Part shown: positions 1 through 9,189 of the stretch, in pieces
Position numbering within the stretch: the stretch's first letter is position 1
Layout: every line of letters begins with the position of its first letter
DNA from: Tritrichomonas musculus
Taxonomy: Eukaryota; Parabasalia; Tritrichomonadida; Tritrichomonadidae
Assembly: GCA_039105265.1 (NCBI GenBank)
Contig: JAPFFF010000048.1
Span: 744,001-808,000, forward strand
DNA length: 64,000 nt
Reading direction: 5' to 3'
Notes under the pieces: model-generated
What the model saw: the letters and a program-made list of their open reading frames with translations, nothing else
Database searches by the model: none
What the model was told of the DNA's origin: nothing
Position numbers and translations under genes: made by a program

Positions 1-454
1 GTTTGAAAAATTGCTTTTGCTTTTGTAAATAATGGACTTCTTGTCACTTTTTGGTTATTTTATCGTCAAAATTTTAAGAAAATTTATTGTCATTCTCTTT
101 GTTTTATTGTAAATATTTAAAAAATATTTCATTTATTTGATTTTATTTAAAAGAAATTGAATATTTTTATGAGTATTTATGAGGAGAAAAAATGTTAACC
201 ATAAAAAAATTATTTTTTTCAGGTTAACAAAAAACTTGTTAACATATAACGTACATGAAAATAACCATTTGTAGCGAGTTGGGGGTATTTTTAGAATATT
301 TATAATTAAAAATCAAAATTATGATTTGTCTGACAGTTATCATTTTGGGATTTATTTAGCTTTACATTTGAATTAAAATCACAAACAAATTACAATAATA
401 GATTATATATATCAATTATAACCCAAATTTGCATTCATTTGATTTTCTCCGTCC
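1..454. other. AT-rich intergenic DNA, no gene
   Basis: I see no open frame or repeat that can be supported here. A few gttaac motifs recur around 197-243. The stretch ends where the MULE-like terminal repeat begins. Confidence 0.6.
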
Positions 455-2186
455 TAAGAGGTATTCATGTGAGGTGACTTAACGTCTTTGGTAATTTTTT
501 TAATTGTATTTTTTCAGCCAATTTAAAGTTCTGAAGACTCAGATTAAGAGAAACAAATTTCTTGCCTGTAGAGATTGTATTTAGCATACTTTTTTAAAAA
601 AAATAATGTAAATTTTTTTTTCTAATATCTTGATATTTTTACTCAATTTAAAATATATGTCAGGTATTTAAAATAATAAAGGTAATTTATTAATACTATA
701 ATTTATTGTGATATTTAAAATTTTGTTCTTTGTTTTATATATAAAAATAATGAAGATTGTAGAATTTGAAAATGAGTTTTTTTTGCAAAAAAGTAGAATA
801 TTTAAAAATTCGCTCATTAAATTTTTATATATTTTATGTATATGTTTTGGCTTAATCTGCATTATTCATATGAGAATGGAATATATTGGCTATTCGCTCA
901 TTTTTGAAAAATGTTGATTTTACTTTATATTATTAATTTTATTGGTGCAAAATTTTGAATCAATTTCAATTAAAGATTTCAACTCTCTATTTTCAAAAAG
1001 TTGGGATATGAAAATAAATACTTTTGAAAAATTTCAAACTTTTTCAAAAGGTTTTCTATGCTTAAACATTCAAAAAACTAAGATAAAAAAACGGTTAACC
1101 AAAATTGTTTTGAATGGAGAAGAATATACAATGAAACAAAAGAGCTTTATAATTTACATTTTAAACATTTTAAATCATTATTTAATATAGATTTAGAAAG
1201 ATTTAATTTTGAAAGTGATCAGGGTGTATCGTTATTATCAATTTTTAAAGAAAAATCTATCAATTATTTTGTATGCCTCAGGCATTTATTGGTAAATTTA
1301 AAATTCAATGAATTTTCTTATGCAATTAAGAACATTATTTTTTGCTGTACAGAATTTGAACTTCAACGTTCAATAGAATTTTATTCAAATATCCTTTCAA
1401 AAGTTACTGATCCTCAAAAAGTTAATTTAAGAGATCAAATTTTACAAAAAGTTGGATTATCTTTTATTCAAAATAAAATCGAAATAACTGACCCTAAGAG
1501 ATGGCAACAAGTTTCCTTAATTCAACGTAAAGAGTACCGTATGCCCAGCACTATAAATTCTCTTGAGTCAACGCATGGCCATTTGAATCATGAAAGATCA
1601 AGAAGAAAAAATTTTTGGAAATCTATATTCAAAATATCAAATCATTTGATTCAAAAAGTCAATACATTTCAACAGAATGTACAGCACAATTACAATTATC
1701 AAAAAAAAAAAAAAAAAAAAAAAAAAGAATATTGATCATTATCGAAAAATTGTTTTAACACGCATTGACTTAGAGTCAGAATCTTATAACACAAAGGAAG
1801 ATTACTGTGATTGCAGTGAAAATAAACTTTTATCTGAAATATTACGAATTGATGTACCTTGCTGCCACAGGATAAACTTGGGAGCTCAATTTCCACCTTG
1901 TCCTGAAATAATTTTGAATAGGACTACATTTGTGAATGATAATTATAATATCAAAGATGACGAACAATTTATACAATGCAAACCATGTTCTGTTCACAAC
2001 ATAATTAACGATCGAATCTTACATTTTCAAGAAAATAAAAAACCTAGGGTTGAATGTCCAGTGAAATGACTGTCCCTACCTTCACTTTTTCTAAAAAATA
2101 CGTTATTTTTGTCACTTTTTTTGGACAGAAAATCGTTATTTACGTCTATATTTGAATGTTATGAAATGACTATTCAAACAATTGAA
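455..2186 (+). mobile_element. degenerate MULE-type DNA transposon, left end and transposase remnant
   Basis: The left end begins with taagaggtattcatgtgagg at 455. The first roughly 490 bp (455-945) are repeated almost base for base at 48902-49400, where a matching inverted right end (acatgaatacctct) is also present, so this is the terminus of a repeat family. Here the termini are followed by transposase remnants up to 2069. No right end of this copy was found. It probably lost it, or it is displaced by the outer element that starts at 2189. A TA dinucleotide abuts the terminal repeat in both copies. Confidence 0.6.
942..2069 (+). pseudogene. MULE-like transposase remnant with SWIM zinc finger
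   Basis: Three overlapping open pieces together resemble the C-terminal half of a Mutator-like transposase. An N-terminal piece runs 942-1190. A second piece, open from about 1140 to 1735, contains ESDQG (about 1216) followed about 20 residues later by CLRHLL, the arrangement seen around the second catalytic Asp of MULE domains, then a conserved-looking NSLESTHGHLN block. The third piece (to 2069) has CDC, 16 residues, then CCH, fitting the CxCx(n)CxH SWIM zinc finger of MULE transposases. The pieces are in different frames. The second and third are separated at a run of 27-28 A residues (about 1700-1727). The upstream DDE residue region is missing, so the gene is dead. Family assignment rests on motif recognition only. 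Confidence 0.6.
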
Positions 2187-2188
2187 TA

Positions 2189-2222
2189 CTATGATCGGAG
2201 AAAAGTGCCATCGTAAACTATT
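2189..2222 (+). repeat. left inverted repeat of outer element, first part
   Basis: These 34 bases match, inverted, 29694-29727. The remaining 53 bases of the repeat lie on the far side of the Polinton at 27829-27881. Confidence 0.8.
2218..2222 (+). repeat. Polinton target site duplication, left copy (ctatt)
   Basis: ctatt directly precedes the left Polinton terminus and directly follows the right terminus at 27824-27828. The uninterrupted site can be read in the right inverted repeat of the outer element, where one ctatt (inverted) is present. Five to six bp duplications are known for Mavericks/Polintons. Confidence 0.85.
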
Positions 2223-2444
2223 AGTAGTATATACGAGTCGGTTTCCGCTGGGGCTGGCACCCCACGCGTCAACACGAACTCGTCATAAAAGAAAAAGAAA
2301 AGAAAAGAAAAAAGAAAAAAAGAAAAAAATATTCTTGTTCTCACTACTGCTCCCCATCAATGAAACGGCACAGGTACCCCACCCCACAACCGCCCATCTA
2401 TGAAACGGCACAGGTACCTGCCCCGAGAATCTCGTACCTACTAC
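2223..2444 (+). repeat. Polinton left terminal inverted repeat
   Basis: Matches the reverse complement of 27585-27823 except for the length of an A/G-rich tract. It starts agtagtatatacgagtcgg. Near its inner end a 20-odd-base unit containing atgaaacggcacaggtacc occurs twice (about 2354 and 2397), each preceded by cccatc. These subterminal direct repeats could be recognition sites for element proteins; that role is inferred. Confidence 0.95.
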
Positions 2445-2467
2445 AACAAAAATTAAAATAAAAGAAG

Positions 2468-2770
2468 TTAGATTTTACTAAGTAGTTCTTCTATATGAGG
2501 TAGTTCAGCATTAGTTTGAACACCTACATCCCAAAGGTCTTCAGTTTGAACACCTATCTCTTTATATTCATAGGGAATAAAATGACACTCTGTCACTATA
2601 AACATTTCTTCTTCTTCTTCTTCTTGATGTTCCTTATAGTTTTTATACAAGCCCACTCGCTTTTTTTTCTTTGGGAACTTGGTAATGTTTCTTTCTTTGT
2701 CATCAAGAGGATAATGACGAGGTTCATTATTATCAATTCTATCAACAATGATTTTCCCCCACTTGTTCAT
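2468..2770 (-). CDS. small unknown Polinton protein with two GVQT motifs
   Basis: No family recognised. With the start at 2770 the product is about 100 residues and begins MNKWGKIIVDRI. A longer reading from 2827 exists, but the chosen start leaves a clean 41-bp divergent promoter and has TCATTT initiators 11-20 bases upstream. The middle is basic then acidic (a run of Glu). The C-terminus carries IGVQTED and VGVQTNA about ten residues apart, a motif that recurs in three other proteins of the element and resembles LC8 dynein light chain docking sites. Function unknown. Confidence 0.6.
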   Translation of the reverse strand: MNKWGKIIVDRIDNNEPRHYPLDDKERNITKFPKKKKRVGLYKNYKEHQEEEEEEMFIVTECHFIPYEYKEIGVQTEDLWDVGVQTNAELPHIEELLSKI

Positions 2771-2811
2771 ACGAAAATAAAAATGAAATGAATCATTTAA
2801 AAAGTGAGTAA
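2771..2811. promoter_or_regulatory. divergent promoter with trichomonad-type initiators on both strands
   Basis: On the plus strand TCATTT lies at 2793-2798, 13 bases before the HNH gene ATG. On the minus strand TCATTT can be read at 2786-2781 and 2791-2786, and TCACTT near 2807-2802, upstream of the leftward gene. The pattern fits the trichomonad Inr consensus TCAYTW and the very short leaders known in this group. Confidence 0.55.
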
Positions 2812-3147
2812 ATGTCATTTGTGCCACTCAAAGGCTTTACTAACGACTATGAGATACTGAATAGGTACCCCTTTACTATAAGACGTAAGAGTAATCATTT
2901 TATATGCAAAGATGCAAAACATATAAAGGGGTATATACGAGTATGTCTAAATGGCAACTACTACTTGAAACATGTACTTATAGCAAGACAGTTCATACCT
3001 AATGATGACCCACAACATAAAATAGAGGTAGACCATATCAATAGGAATAGGGCTGACTACCATCTAAGCAACTTAAGATGGGTAACCCCAACTGATAGTA
3101 ACTATAACAGGGATATGCCCAAAATTATAAATGCGAGGGCAGATTAG
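2812..3147 (+). CDS. HNH endonuclease-like protein
   Basis: The 111-residue product has the compact HNH layout of intron- and virus-borne nucleases: a beta-rich start, then LIARQFIPND, then EVDHINRNRADYHLSNLRW followed by a NYNRD tail. The His-Asn-His/Asn metal site is visible in VDHINRN...NLRW. HNH proteins of this size cut DNA and often help spread mobile DNA or process viral genomes. Here it is the first rightward gene inside the left terminal repeat. It ends 23 bp inside the convergent gene at 3125-3388. A role in the life of the element is inferred. Confidence 0.75.
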   Translation: MSFVPLKGFTNDYEILNRYPFTIRRKSNHFICKDAKHIKGYIRVCLNGNYYLKHVLIARQFIPNDDPQHKIEVDHINRNRADYHLSNLRWVTPTDSNYNRDMPKIINARAD

Positions 3148-3388
3148 ATATTTGGTACTCTAAGAACTCAAAGGCAAAATGTTCTATTTGGTCGATAAAT
3201 TCCAAATCACCATCTTTCATCATTACACCAAGAAATTCAGGTTCGAAATACTCAGCAGCTAACTCTTTTATCTTATTAATTAAAATATTACATACTCCCT
3301 CATTAGTCTCACATCTATAATCATAGAGGTAAGATACTATTTTATAGAGGATATATATACGCTCTTTTATGGTCATGAAATAAGCCAT
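3125..3388 (-). CDS. small unknown Polinton protein
   Basis: 87 residues, begins MAYFMTIKERIYILYK, predicted mainly helical and acidic at the C-terminus. No family recognised. The 3' end overlaps the HNH gene by 23 bp. A TCATTT initiator lies on the minus strand at 3412-3407, 19 bases before the ATG, so it belongs to the host-style promoter group. Confidence 0.5.
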   Translation of the reverse strand: MAYFMTIKERIYILYKIVSYLYDYRCETNEGVCNILINKIKELAAEYFEPEFLGVMMKDGDLEFIDQIEHFAFEFLEYQISNLPSHL

Positions 3389-3455
3389 TTATACAGAAAT
3401 AAAAAAAAATGAAATAAACAACATCTTCTTCTTCTTTCTTTTATTTGATTTTTAA

Positions 3456-5036
3456 ATGACAAGTGATGTAGGTACACAAACTAAACCTAACAATAAAATA
3501 CAACTACTACAAGGTACTATTAAATTTCGACCTAAACTAGTTGATAGAGATGTTGCAAGATTAACAAGAGGTTTGGGTCAAACTATATGGAAGTTCTCTA
3601 ATAATCAAATAAATCTACAAAAATTATATGAGACATATTTAAATACTAGTATAGCTTTTAAAGACGTACTTGAATTTGCTAATAGACTCAAGAGAGAGAA
3701 ACCAAGAGCAAAATTTACAGGTTGTGTGTTTGCGATTAAGAAAAATCAAGATGATAAAGATGAACATGGGCATTACATAACAGTATTAAAGCCATATCAA
3801 TATACTCTCCAAGAATCAGATCAAGGTATATTAACAGAGATAAAATTACATTATGATATTATCAACATAAGGATATCTCGAATGAAGACTGAGGAGGAAA
3901 AACAAGCAGCTAGAGAACTGAGAGAGCAGATGAAAGAAAGAACATTGAAAAGTGATAAGAAAGAATATAAAACTAGAGGTATTCAAACAGATGATATACC
4001 AGAATTGGCTCCATTACCCAGACCTCCAACTTTAAATCGAAATGATTATCATCTTAACCTTAGGAAAATCGGTAGGAACCGACCCACAAATGTTGAGCCA
4101 CCAACAAGGGATCAAAATCAAAACAGAATTCAACTTTTACTTCAAAGTAGTACAAATTTAGACGAGGATGATAGACCTAAGAAAAAATCAAAACAACATA
4201 AGAAAAAATCAAAACGACCTCGTTCACCTTCACCTCCACCTCCTCCTCCTTCTCGTTCACCTTCACCTCCACCACCTCCACCACCTCCTCCTCCTTCATC
4301 ACCACCTCCACAGTTTCCATCATCACATACCTCTCGAGGTACTAGTCCTCCTCCAAGAGAACCCCGTATGACACCACAGAAGACAGGAGAGTTTACAGTA
4401 GACCAAAGACGTCATAAAATTCATGATTGGAGGAGTTTAGTCAATGATGAAAATATAGAAGAAGATGTTATTGATGACTACTTGAAACTTCTATATAACA
4501 AAGGAAAGAGATTGAATAAACAACCTGGTCAAAATGAAGCAGAGTTTGATAAAAAGAAAATATTGGTTGTACCTACTGCATTTTATACCCTCCTTTCTAT
4601 GGCATATGAGACTAATGATATGGAAAAAATACATGAACTGATGAAAAGTCCTATCTCAGGTAAACAGTCATTTACACATTTCGATAAAGTATTTGTCCCC
4701 ATTTGCTCAGATGGAGAACATTGGGTTTTATGTATTGTTCGATATCCAAAGAAAATAATCGAATGCTATGACTCTGAGAATAAGTCAATGGCACCAGAGG
4801 TAAAGACACTTAATAAGTGGATCAATATTTCAGGAACAGGTAAGTTAAAAGCAAAATATTATGATGTACCTAGTCAAAGGAATAACAAGGATTGTGGAGT
4901 GTTTCTAATGGAATCTTGTCGTACCTTTTTGCATGAAGGAAATGGTAAGTTTAAACAACGCAATATACCAGATATTAGAAAGAGAATACTTCGAGAACTT
5001 CAAAACAATGAATTAGAAACAGGTGTTGTATATTAA
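3456..5036 (+). CDS. Polinton cysteine protease (adenain/Ulp1-like, PRO) with long proline-rich N-terminal extension
   Basis: The C-terminal third (about 350-526) is a C48/adenain-type cysteine protease: His422 in GEHW, Asp439 in CYDSE, Gln474 in PSQRNNKDCG and Cys480. In adenovirus and Polintons this enzyme is thought to mature capsid proteins. The N-terminal part is unusual. It opens with SDVGTQTKP, has a second TRGIQTDD near residue 175, then a basic KKKSKQHKKKSKRPR patch and a long poly-proline/serine tract (about 250-300). The protein is far longer than the roughly 200-residue adenain, so the extension may tether it in the particle. The T-rich leader ttttatttgatttttaaATG lacks a TCAYTW initiator. 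Confidence 0.85.
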   Translation: MTSDVGTQTKPNNKIQLLQGTIKFRPKLVDRDVARLTRGLGQTIWKFSNNQINLQKLYETYLNTSIAFKDVLEFANRLKREKPRAKFTGCVFAIKKNQDDKDEHGHYITVLKPYQYTLQESDQGILTEIKLHYDIINIRISRMKTEEEKQAARELREQMKERTLKSDKKEYKTRGIQTDDIPELAPLPRPPTLNRNDYHLNLRKIGRNRPTNVEPPTRDQNQNRIQLLLQSSTNLDEDDRPKKKSKQHKKKSKRPRSPSPPPPPPSRSPSPPPPPPPPPPSSPPPQFPSSHTSRGTSPPPREPRMTPQKTGEFTVDQRRHKIHDWRSLVNDENIEEDVIDDYLKLLYNKGKRLNKQPGQNEAEFDKKKILVVPTAFYTLLSMAYETNDMEKIHELMKSPISGKQSFTHFDKVFVPICSDGEHWVLCIVRYPKKIIECYDSENKSMAPEVKTLNKWINISGTGKLKAKYYDVPSQRNNKDCGVFLMESCRTFLHEGNGKFKQRNIPDIRKRILRELQNNELETGVVY

Positions 5037-5060
5037 TAAAGACTTTTTATTCAACTCGAA

Positions 5061-6062
5061 ATGGAATTACCACCAAGTGTTAACACTTTATATCCTAATC
5101 GAGATAATATAGTTAATGATGGTAATACACCTCTTCCAATCGAAACAGCCTACTTCCTTGAGGATGCTCAACATGATAAAGCTAAGTTTAATAGGTATTG
5201 GTTTAATTTCCCACCAGAATGGTCAACTGCAAACAAAGGGGAATCTATTGTTGGCGTTCGTTCAGCACATATCATTAAGAGAAGACGCAAAATGGAAGTA
5301 GAGATTGAAATATATAAGATACATAAGAAAACATATGAGTTTGTTTGTGGTGGAACATGGAATGATGGAACACTAAAAGAAGACTATATAACTGGTTCAA
5401 ATCATGAATATGGGTGCTTCAAAGTCATTGATTGGGTGTCAGTCGATGGAGATTTACGTGGATTTTTTGATGCAGTTAATCGTGCATTCAAGTCATACAT
5501 TAGAACTTCTAAATTAGACAAATTTGTTCAAAATGATGATGATATACAGGATAGAGATATACAAACCGATGGATACTATGATAAAAATGGTTTTCATGAA
5601 ATCATTTATACAGAAAGAAATAAAGCAGGGAACCATAAATACTACTATAACAATAGTAAGAATGAACGAGATTGGGAGTATACTGCACCATATATGAACT
5701 TTTTCCAACTTAAATCCTGGAATGATGACTTTGCAGATGTGTTTAATATAGGTAATGGCATATTTCAAAATAAACCAGAAAAATATCAAACATGGCACAA
5801 GGAATTGATATTTGATAATATATGGGACAGACAATCATGTAAAATATATTCATCTATAGGTGAACAAGCATTGCATAACTATATTGGAGATAGTGATGTT
5901 GAATATAGTCCTATTAAGTACTTCAAGTTAAACTCAATGGACCAAAGGTTTTGGATAGACTTCTATAGTGATGCACATTATAATTGTCCAACAAAACTAC
6001 CTCCAAATGATTCATTTGTAATCGAAATGCAATTCCTTCAATACGATAAGATGTTTATTTAA
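5061..6062 (+). CDS. unknown Polinton protein, candidate minor virion component
   Basis: 333 residues, no family recognised with certainty. Located 24 bp after the protease and 6 bp before the integrase in the virion-type block. A segment FNFPPEWSTANKGESIVGVR followed by beta-rich, basic sequence suggests a beta-sandwich domain. It has one DRDIQTDGY motif near residue 170. It could be a penton/minor capsid or capsid-associated protein by position, which is inference. Start context is tcgaaATG after a T-rich tract. Confidence 0.55.
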   Translation: MELPPSVNTLYPNRDNIVNDGNTPLPIETAYFLEDAQHDKAKFNRYWFNFPPEWSTANKGESIVGVRSAHIIKRRRKMEVEIEIYKIHKKTYEFVCGGTWNDGTLKEDYITGSNHEYGCFKVIDWVSVDGDLRGFFDAVNRAFKSYIRTSKLDKFVQNDDDIQDRDIQTDGYYDKNGFHEIIYTERNKAGNHKYYYNNSKNERDWEYTAPYMNFFQLKSWNDDFADVFNIGNGIFQNKPEKYQTWHKELIFDNIWDRQSCKIYSSIGEQALHNYIGDSDVEYSPIKYFKLNSMDQRFWIDFYSDAHYNCPTKLPPNDSFVIEMQFLQYDKMFI

Positions 6063-6068
6063 AAATAA

Positions 6069-7223
6069 ATGAGTAAAGAAGAACCAAGCCCATATGAAAA
6101 ATTATACAACAAAGCTAAATGGAAGACCTTGGACAAATACCTTAGCATGGCAAAACAAGAGAATCTAAATGAAGACGAAGCAAAGAAATACTTTGATGAA
6201 AAAGTAGTACATGATAAGAGAGTACCTAAAGCACAATTTATTCCTATTGTATCCAAACATCCTCATGGTTATCAAATGGATACCTTCATTAATAATAAAG
6301 AGGCAGGTGGGTTGAATTATCTAATGTTCATTAATATCAACACCAGAAAAGCATATGCATATCCTATGAATGGTAAAGGAGCAAGAGAAGTATTAACAGC
6401 ACTTCATAAATTTGTTAATGATGTACCTCATGTATATTCGATAACAAGTGATGAGGATGCTGCATATTTATCATCAACAGTCTTAGACTTCATGAGAGAG
6501 AAGAACATAAAATATCGAACAACAACTGAGAATAACCATAATGTACTTGGCATTATTAATAGGTTTATGAGAACCATAAGAGATGCTATTGGTGAAAATA
6601 GGTTTATTCAACCAAAGGAGATGCATGATTTGGTTAACATATATAACAACTCTCCTCATAGGTCTCTAGATAATAAAGCACCTAATGATATTACTCCAGA
6701 GGATGAAATAAAGTACATACAAAAGAATGCACGCATTAATCCATATCATTTTAATCCAGGTGAGAAGGTCAGGTTAGTACTCGAAAAAGAACCATTTGGT
6801 AAAAGAAGAAGTAATTTGTCTAATGAGTCTTATATAGTTGACTCGCAAAAAGGTAACCAGTTTGTGGTCAAGTCCAAAGATGGTTCAACTAGTTCATTCC
6901 CTGGATATAGGTTGTTAAGGACAAGAGACAAAAGGATTAAAGTAGCTGAAAGACTAAATGAAGGTAAAGAAGGTATTATTGAAAAAATATATAACTTTGA
7001 TGAAGATACTGGTAAGTATGATTTAAAATGGGAAGGAGTCGAAGGTGATGATGCCTTTGCTAGACAAACTATTAGAGATGTAAGGAGAGGTAATCCATTA
7101 GTACTTGGTACAGCAGAAAGACAATATTGGTTGGAACAAAAGAAAAATTATGAACGACAAATTAAAGCAGGTCAAAAGGTTGAGGGCAAACCAATACCAG
7201 ATAAAATTATGAAATACATTTAA
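6069..7223 (+). CDS. Polinton integrase (retroviral-type, RNase H fold) with chromo-like C-terminus
   Basis: 384 residues. The catalytic core (about 60-210) shows YQMDTF (Asp near 71), ITSDEDAAY (Asp near 127) and the downstream NNHNVLGIINRFMRTIRDA block, all typical of Polinton integrases. The C-terminal part (about 290-345) contains GKEGIIEKIYNFDEDTG then YDLKWEG, a chromodomain-like strand pattern found on integrases that target chromatin. This enzyme joins the element's ends to the chromosome, giving the 5-bp duplication seen here. The start TAAATG follows a T-rich stretch only 6 bp after the previous stop. Confidence 0.9.
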   Translation: MSKEEPSPYEKLYNKAKWKTLDKYLSMAKQENLNEDEAKKYFDEKVVHDKRVPKAQFIPIVSKHPHGYQMDTFINNKEAGGLNYLMFININTRKAYAYPMNGKGAREVLTALHKFVNDVPHVYSITSDEDAAYLSSTVLDFMREKNIKYRTTTENNHNVLGIINRFMRTIRDAIGENRFIQPKEMHDLVNIYNNSPHRSLDNKAPNDITPEDEIKYIQKNARINPYHFNPGEKVRLVLEKEPFGKRRSNLSNESYIVDSQKGNQFVVKSKDGSTSSFPGYRLLRTRDKRIKVAERLNEGKEGIIEKIYNFDEDTGKYDLKWEGVEGDDAFARQTIRDVRRGNPLVLGTAERQYWLEQKKNYERQIKAGQKVEGKPIPDKIMKYI

Positions 7224-7233
7224 AAATTTGTAA

Positions 7234-8100
7234 ATGGATGAACCCCCAAATGCAGAACTCATAAATAAAGTAGAAACATTGATTAAAGAGACCTTACAGA
7301 AGAACATGAAAGAGATAGATGGTGCTTTGATTAAACCATTATCACCTGATTATCCTTTTAGCACAAATGGTATATACTTTTTAATTGGTAAACCAGGTGC
7401 TGGTAAAAGTTTTTGGATATGGAGACATATTATGATAACAGAGAGGTTGTTTAAACATCCATACTACCAAAAGATAATATTTTGCTCAAGCTCTGGTAAA
7501 ATGGATAAAACAGCTGAAACACTTAATAAACAGATACGATCAAGAATCGATTATGTAAAGGAAAGAGAATTAATGAGTTATCTTAAAAGACATCTTCGAA
7601 GAAAGATAAAGTATTATGCCATTGTCAAATATGTATTATCTCGAATGAAAGAGACCAATGACGAAATGAGGAGGCTCATTGAGAAGCATCATTTAAATGA
7701 GCTCAATGATAAAATAATATATATAGCCAATAAGTTAGTCAAGTATGAAACATCATCATATCCATATAACACATTATTGATACTAGATGATTGTGCAGGT
7801 AGTGATTTATTAAAGAATGGTAATAGTGAATTTATCAAGTTGTTAACCAAGACAAGACACTATAATTTAACATGTATCATGGCTATCCAAACTATTCGAT
7901 TTGTTCATATGAATGCGAAAAGGTTAGCAACAGATATCATATGTTATACAGGATATAGTGAGGAAGATTTTACTAGCTTGTTGCAACAAACTAATAACTC
8001 ATTAAATACTAAGCAGACAGTAGCTGAATACTTACAACATAAAGAACCACATGAAAAATTCGTAATGAATATTTCTGCTAATAAGTACTATTTCGAATAA
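7234..8100 (+). CDS. Polinton genome-packaging ATPase (FtsK/HerA type)
   Basis: 288 residues. Walker A GKPGAGKS at about 52-59, and Walker B LLILDDCAG at about 180-188, with a polar TKTRHYNLTCIMAIQT segment after it matching sensor/arginine-finger regions of the A32-like/FtsK-HerA packaging ATPases. In adeno-like and PRD1-like viruses this motor drives DNA into the capsid. It lies 10 bp after integrase in the same orientation, with a TAAATG start. Confidence 0.9.
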   Translation: MDEPPNAELINKVETLIKETLQKNMKEIDGALIKPLSPDYPFSTNGIYFLIGKPGAGKSFWIWRHIMITERLFKHPYYQKIIFCSSSGKMDKTAETLNKQIRSRIDYVKERELMSYLKRHLRRKIKYYAIVKYVLSRMKETNDEMRRLIEKHHLNELNDKIIYIANKLVKYETSSYPYNTLLILDDCAGSDLLKNGNSEFIKLLTKTRHYNLTCIMAIQTIRFVHMNAKRLATDIICYTGYSEEDFTSLLQQTNNSLNTKQTVAEYLQHKEPHEKFVMNISANKYYFE

Positions 8101-8237
8101 TTTTTTATTTTTTTAAAAATGGGAATTGAACGTCATTCAGTAGAAGATTATTGGAAGCCAAATTATGCTAAAAAAAAGAATTTTCTCCATGGCAAACGAT
8201 AATAAAAGGAGGAGTAGGTTTAGGCGGTAAGTTATTA

Positions 8238-8573
8238 ATGGGAGCAGCAGATAGTTTTTCGGGAGGTCTTGCAAGTAAACTATTAGATGCTTCAGCAGGT
8301 GGATTAACCAAGCATGCTGGTGTTATTGGTTCAGTTGCGAGAGGTCTTGGTGAAAGCTTCTTGAGCGATAGTACAAGAAATAAAATAGCAAATATAGCTG
8401 ACACAGCATTAAAATATGTCCCAGAAGGAAAAGTGAAAACTGCCTTATCATCAATTAATAAATCTGCAAAAGGTGATTCAGTTGGAGCACCTCTTGAAAA
8501 GCCAGCATTTTCGTCTAGATCATTACAAGAGAGTGACTTTACTACCAACAATCGGGCGAGAACCTACATCTAA
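8238..8573 (+). CDS. small Gly/Ala/Ser-rich Polinton protein
   Basis: 111 residues beginning MGAADSFSGGLASKLLDASAG, rich in Gly, Ala and Ser with amphipathic segments (EKPAFSSRSLQESDF near the end). No family recognised. Composition and place between the packaging ATPase and the capsid gene recall the small membrane-active or core-associated proteins of adenovirus-like particles (such as protein VI), but sequence alone does not prove this. Confidence 0.45.
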   Translation: MGAADSFSGGLASKLLDASAGGLTKHAGVIGSVARGLGESFLSDSTRNKIANIADTALKYVPEGKVKTALSSINKSAKGDSVGAPLEKPAFSSRSLQESDFTTNNRARTYI

Positions 8574-8620
8574 TGAAAACTCAAAAAAACTAAATTTTTG
8601 GACTTTTTTGTTTATTTTAA

Positions 8621-9172
8621 ATGTCAAAACATCTAACAGGTTCTAAGAGACTTGCAGTTATTCATAAATGGTTGAATGGAAGGGATGACCCAGATTGGGA
8701 AGTTTTACCTACAAAAACCAAAGACAAGTATATTGTAAAACAGCGAAAAACTCCAATAACTCGAGAATATCAAGAAAACTCAGAAAGTGAAAATAACGAA
8801 GAAACTCAAGAAAACTCAGACAGTGAAGAACATGAGGAACTTGAAGAAAAGCCAAGAAAGCCAATAAGTTCGAAAGCTGCACGAAAACCTCCAAAACCTC
8901 GAAAAACTCAACAAAGCCAAGTTTATGACCCTACTGTGAATGAGGAAATACTAAAACAGCTAAAATCACTAGGTGAAGAAATGAAGATAAGTCGAGAGAA
9001 GAAAGAACAGAGACGTATGATAAAGGAGGTTGTTGATAAAAGGATGAGTAAACCAAGACAACAGTATGTTCCTGAAGAACCGCCACAACAATATGAAGAA
9101 GAACAACAACCTCAATATATACCTATGAGACCTATTGGTAGGAGAAATCGCATCTTTGAAGATATGATGTAA
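8621..9172 (+). CDS. charged, low-complexity Polinton protein
   Basis: 183 residues. The N-terminal 45 residues are compact (MSKHLTGSKRLAVIHKWLNG); then an acidic repeat ENSESENNEETQENSDSEEH is followed by a basic proline/lysine tract, a helical KQLKSLGEEMKISREKKEQ segment and a P/Q/E-rich tail. No family recognised. It ends 17 bp before the capsid gene. Alternating acidic and basic tracts suggest a nucleic-acid or capsid-lining role, inferred only. Leader tttattttaaATG. Confidence 0.55.
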   Translation: MSKHLTGSKRLAVIHKWLNGRDDPDWEVLPTKTKDKYIVKQRKTPITREYQENSESENNEETQENSDSEEHEELEEKPRKPISSKAARKPPKPRKTQQSQVYDPTVNEEILKQLKSLGEEMKISREKKEQRRMIKEVVDKRMSKPRQQYVPEEPPQQYEEEQQPQYIPMRPIGRRNRIFEDMM

Positions 9173-9189
9173 ATTTTTTTCCATCTAAA

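Noticed and set aside
2182-2403. Open frame across the left Polinton terminal repeat and its mirror at 27565-27831
   Set aside because: It spans the border and the purine-rich tract, and the mirror image exists only because the ends are inverted repeats.
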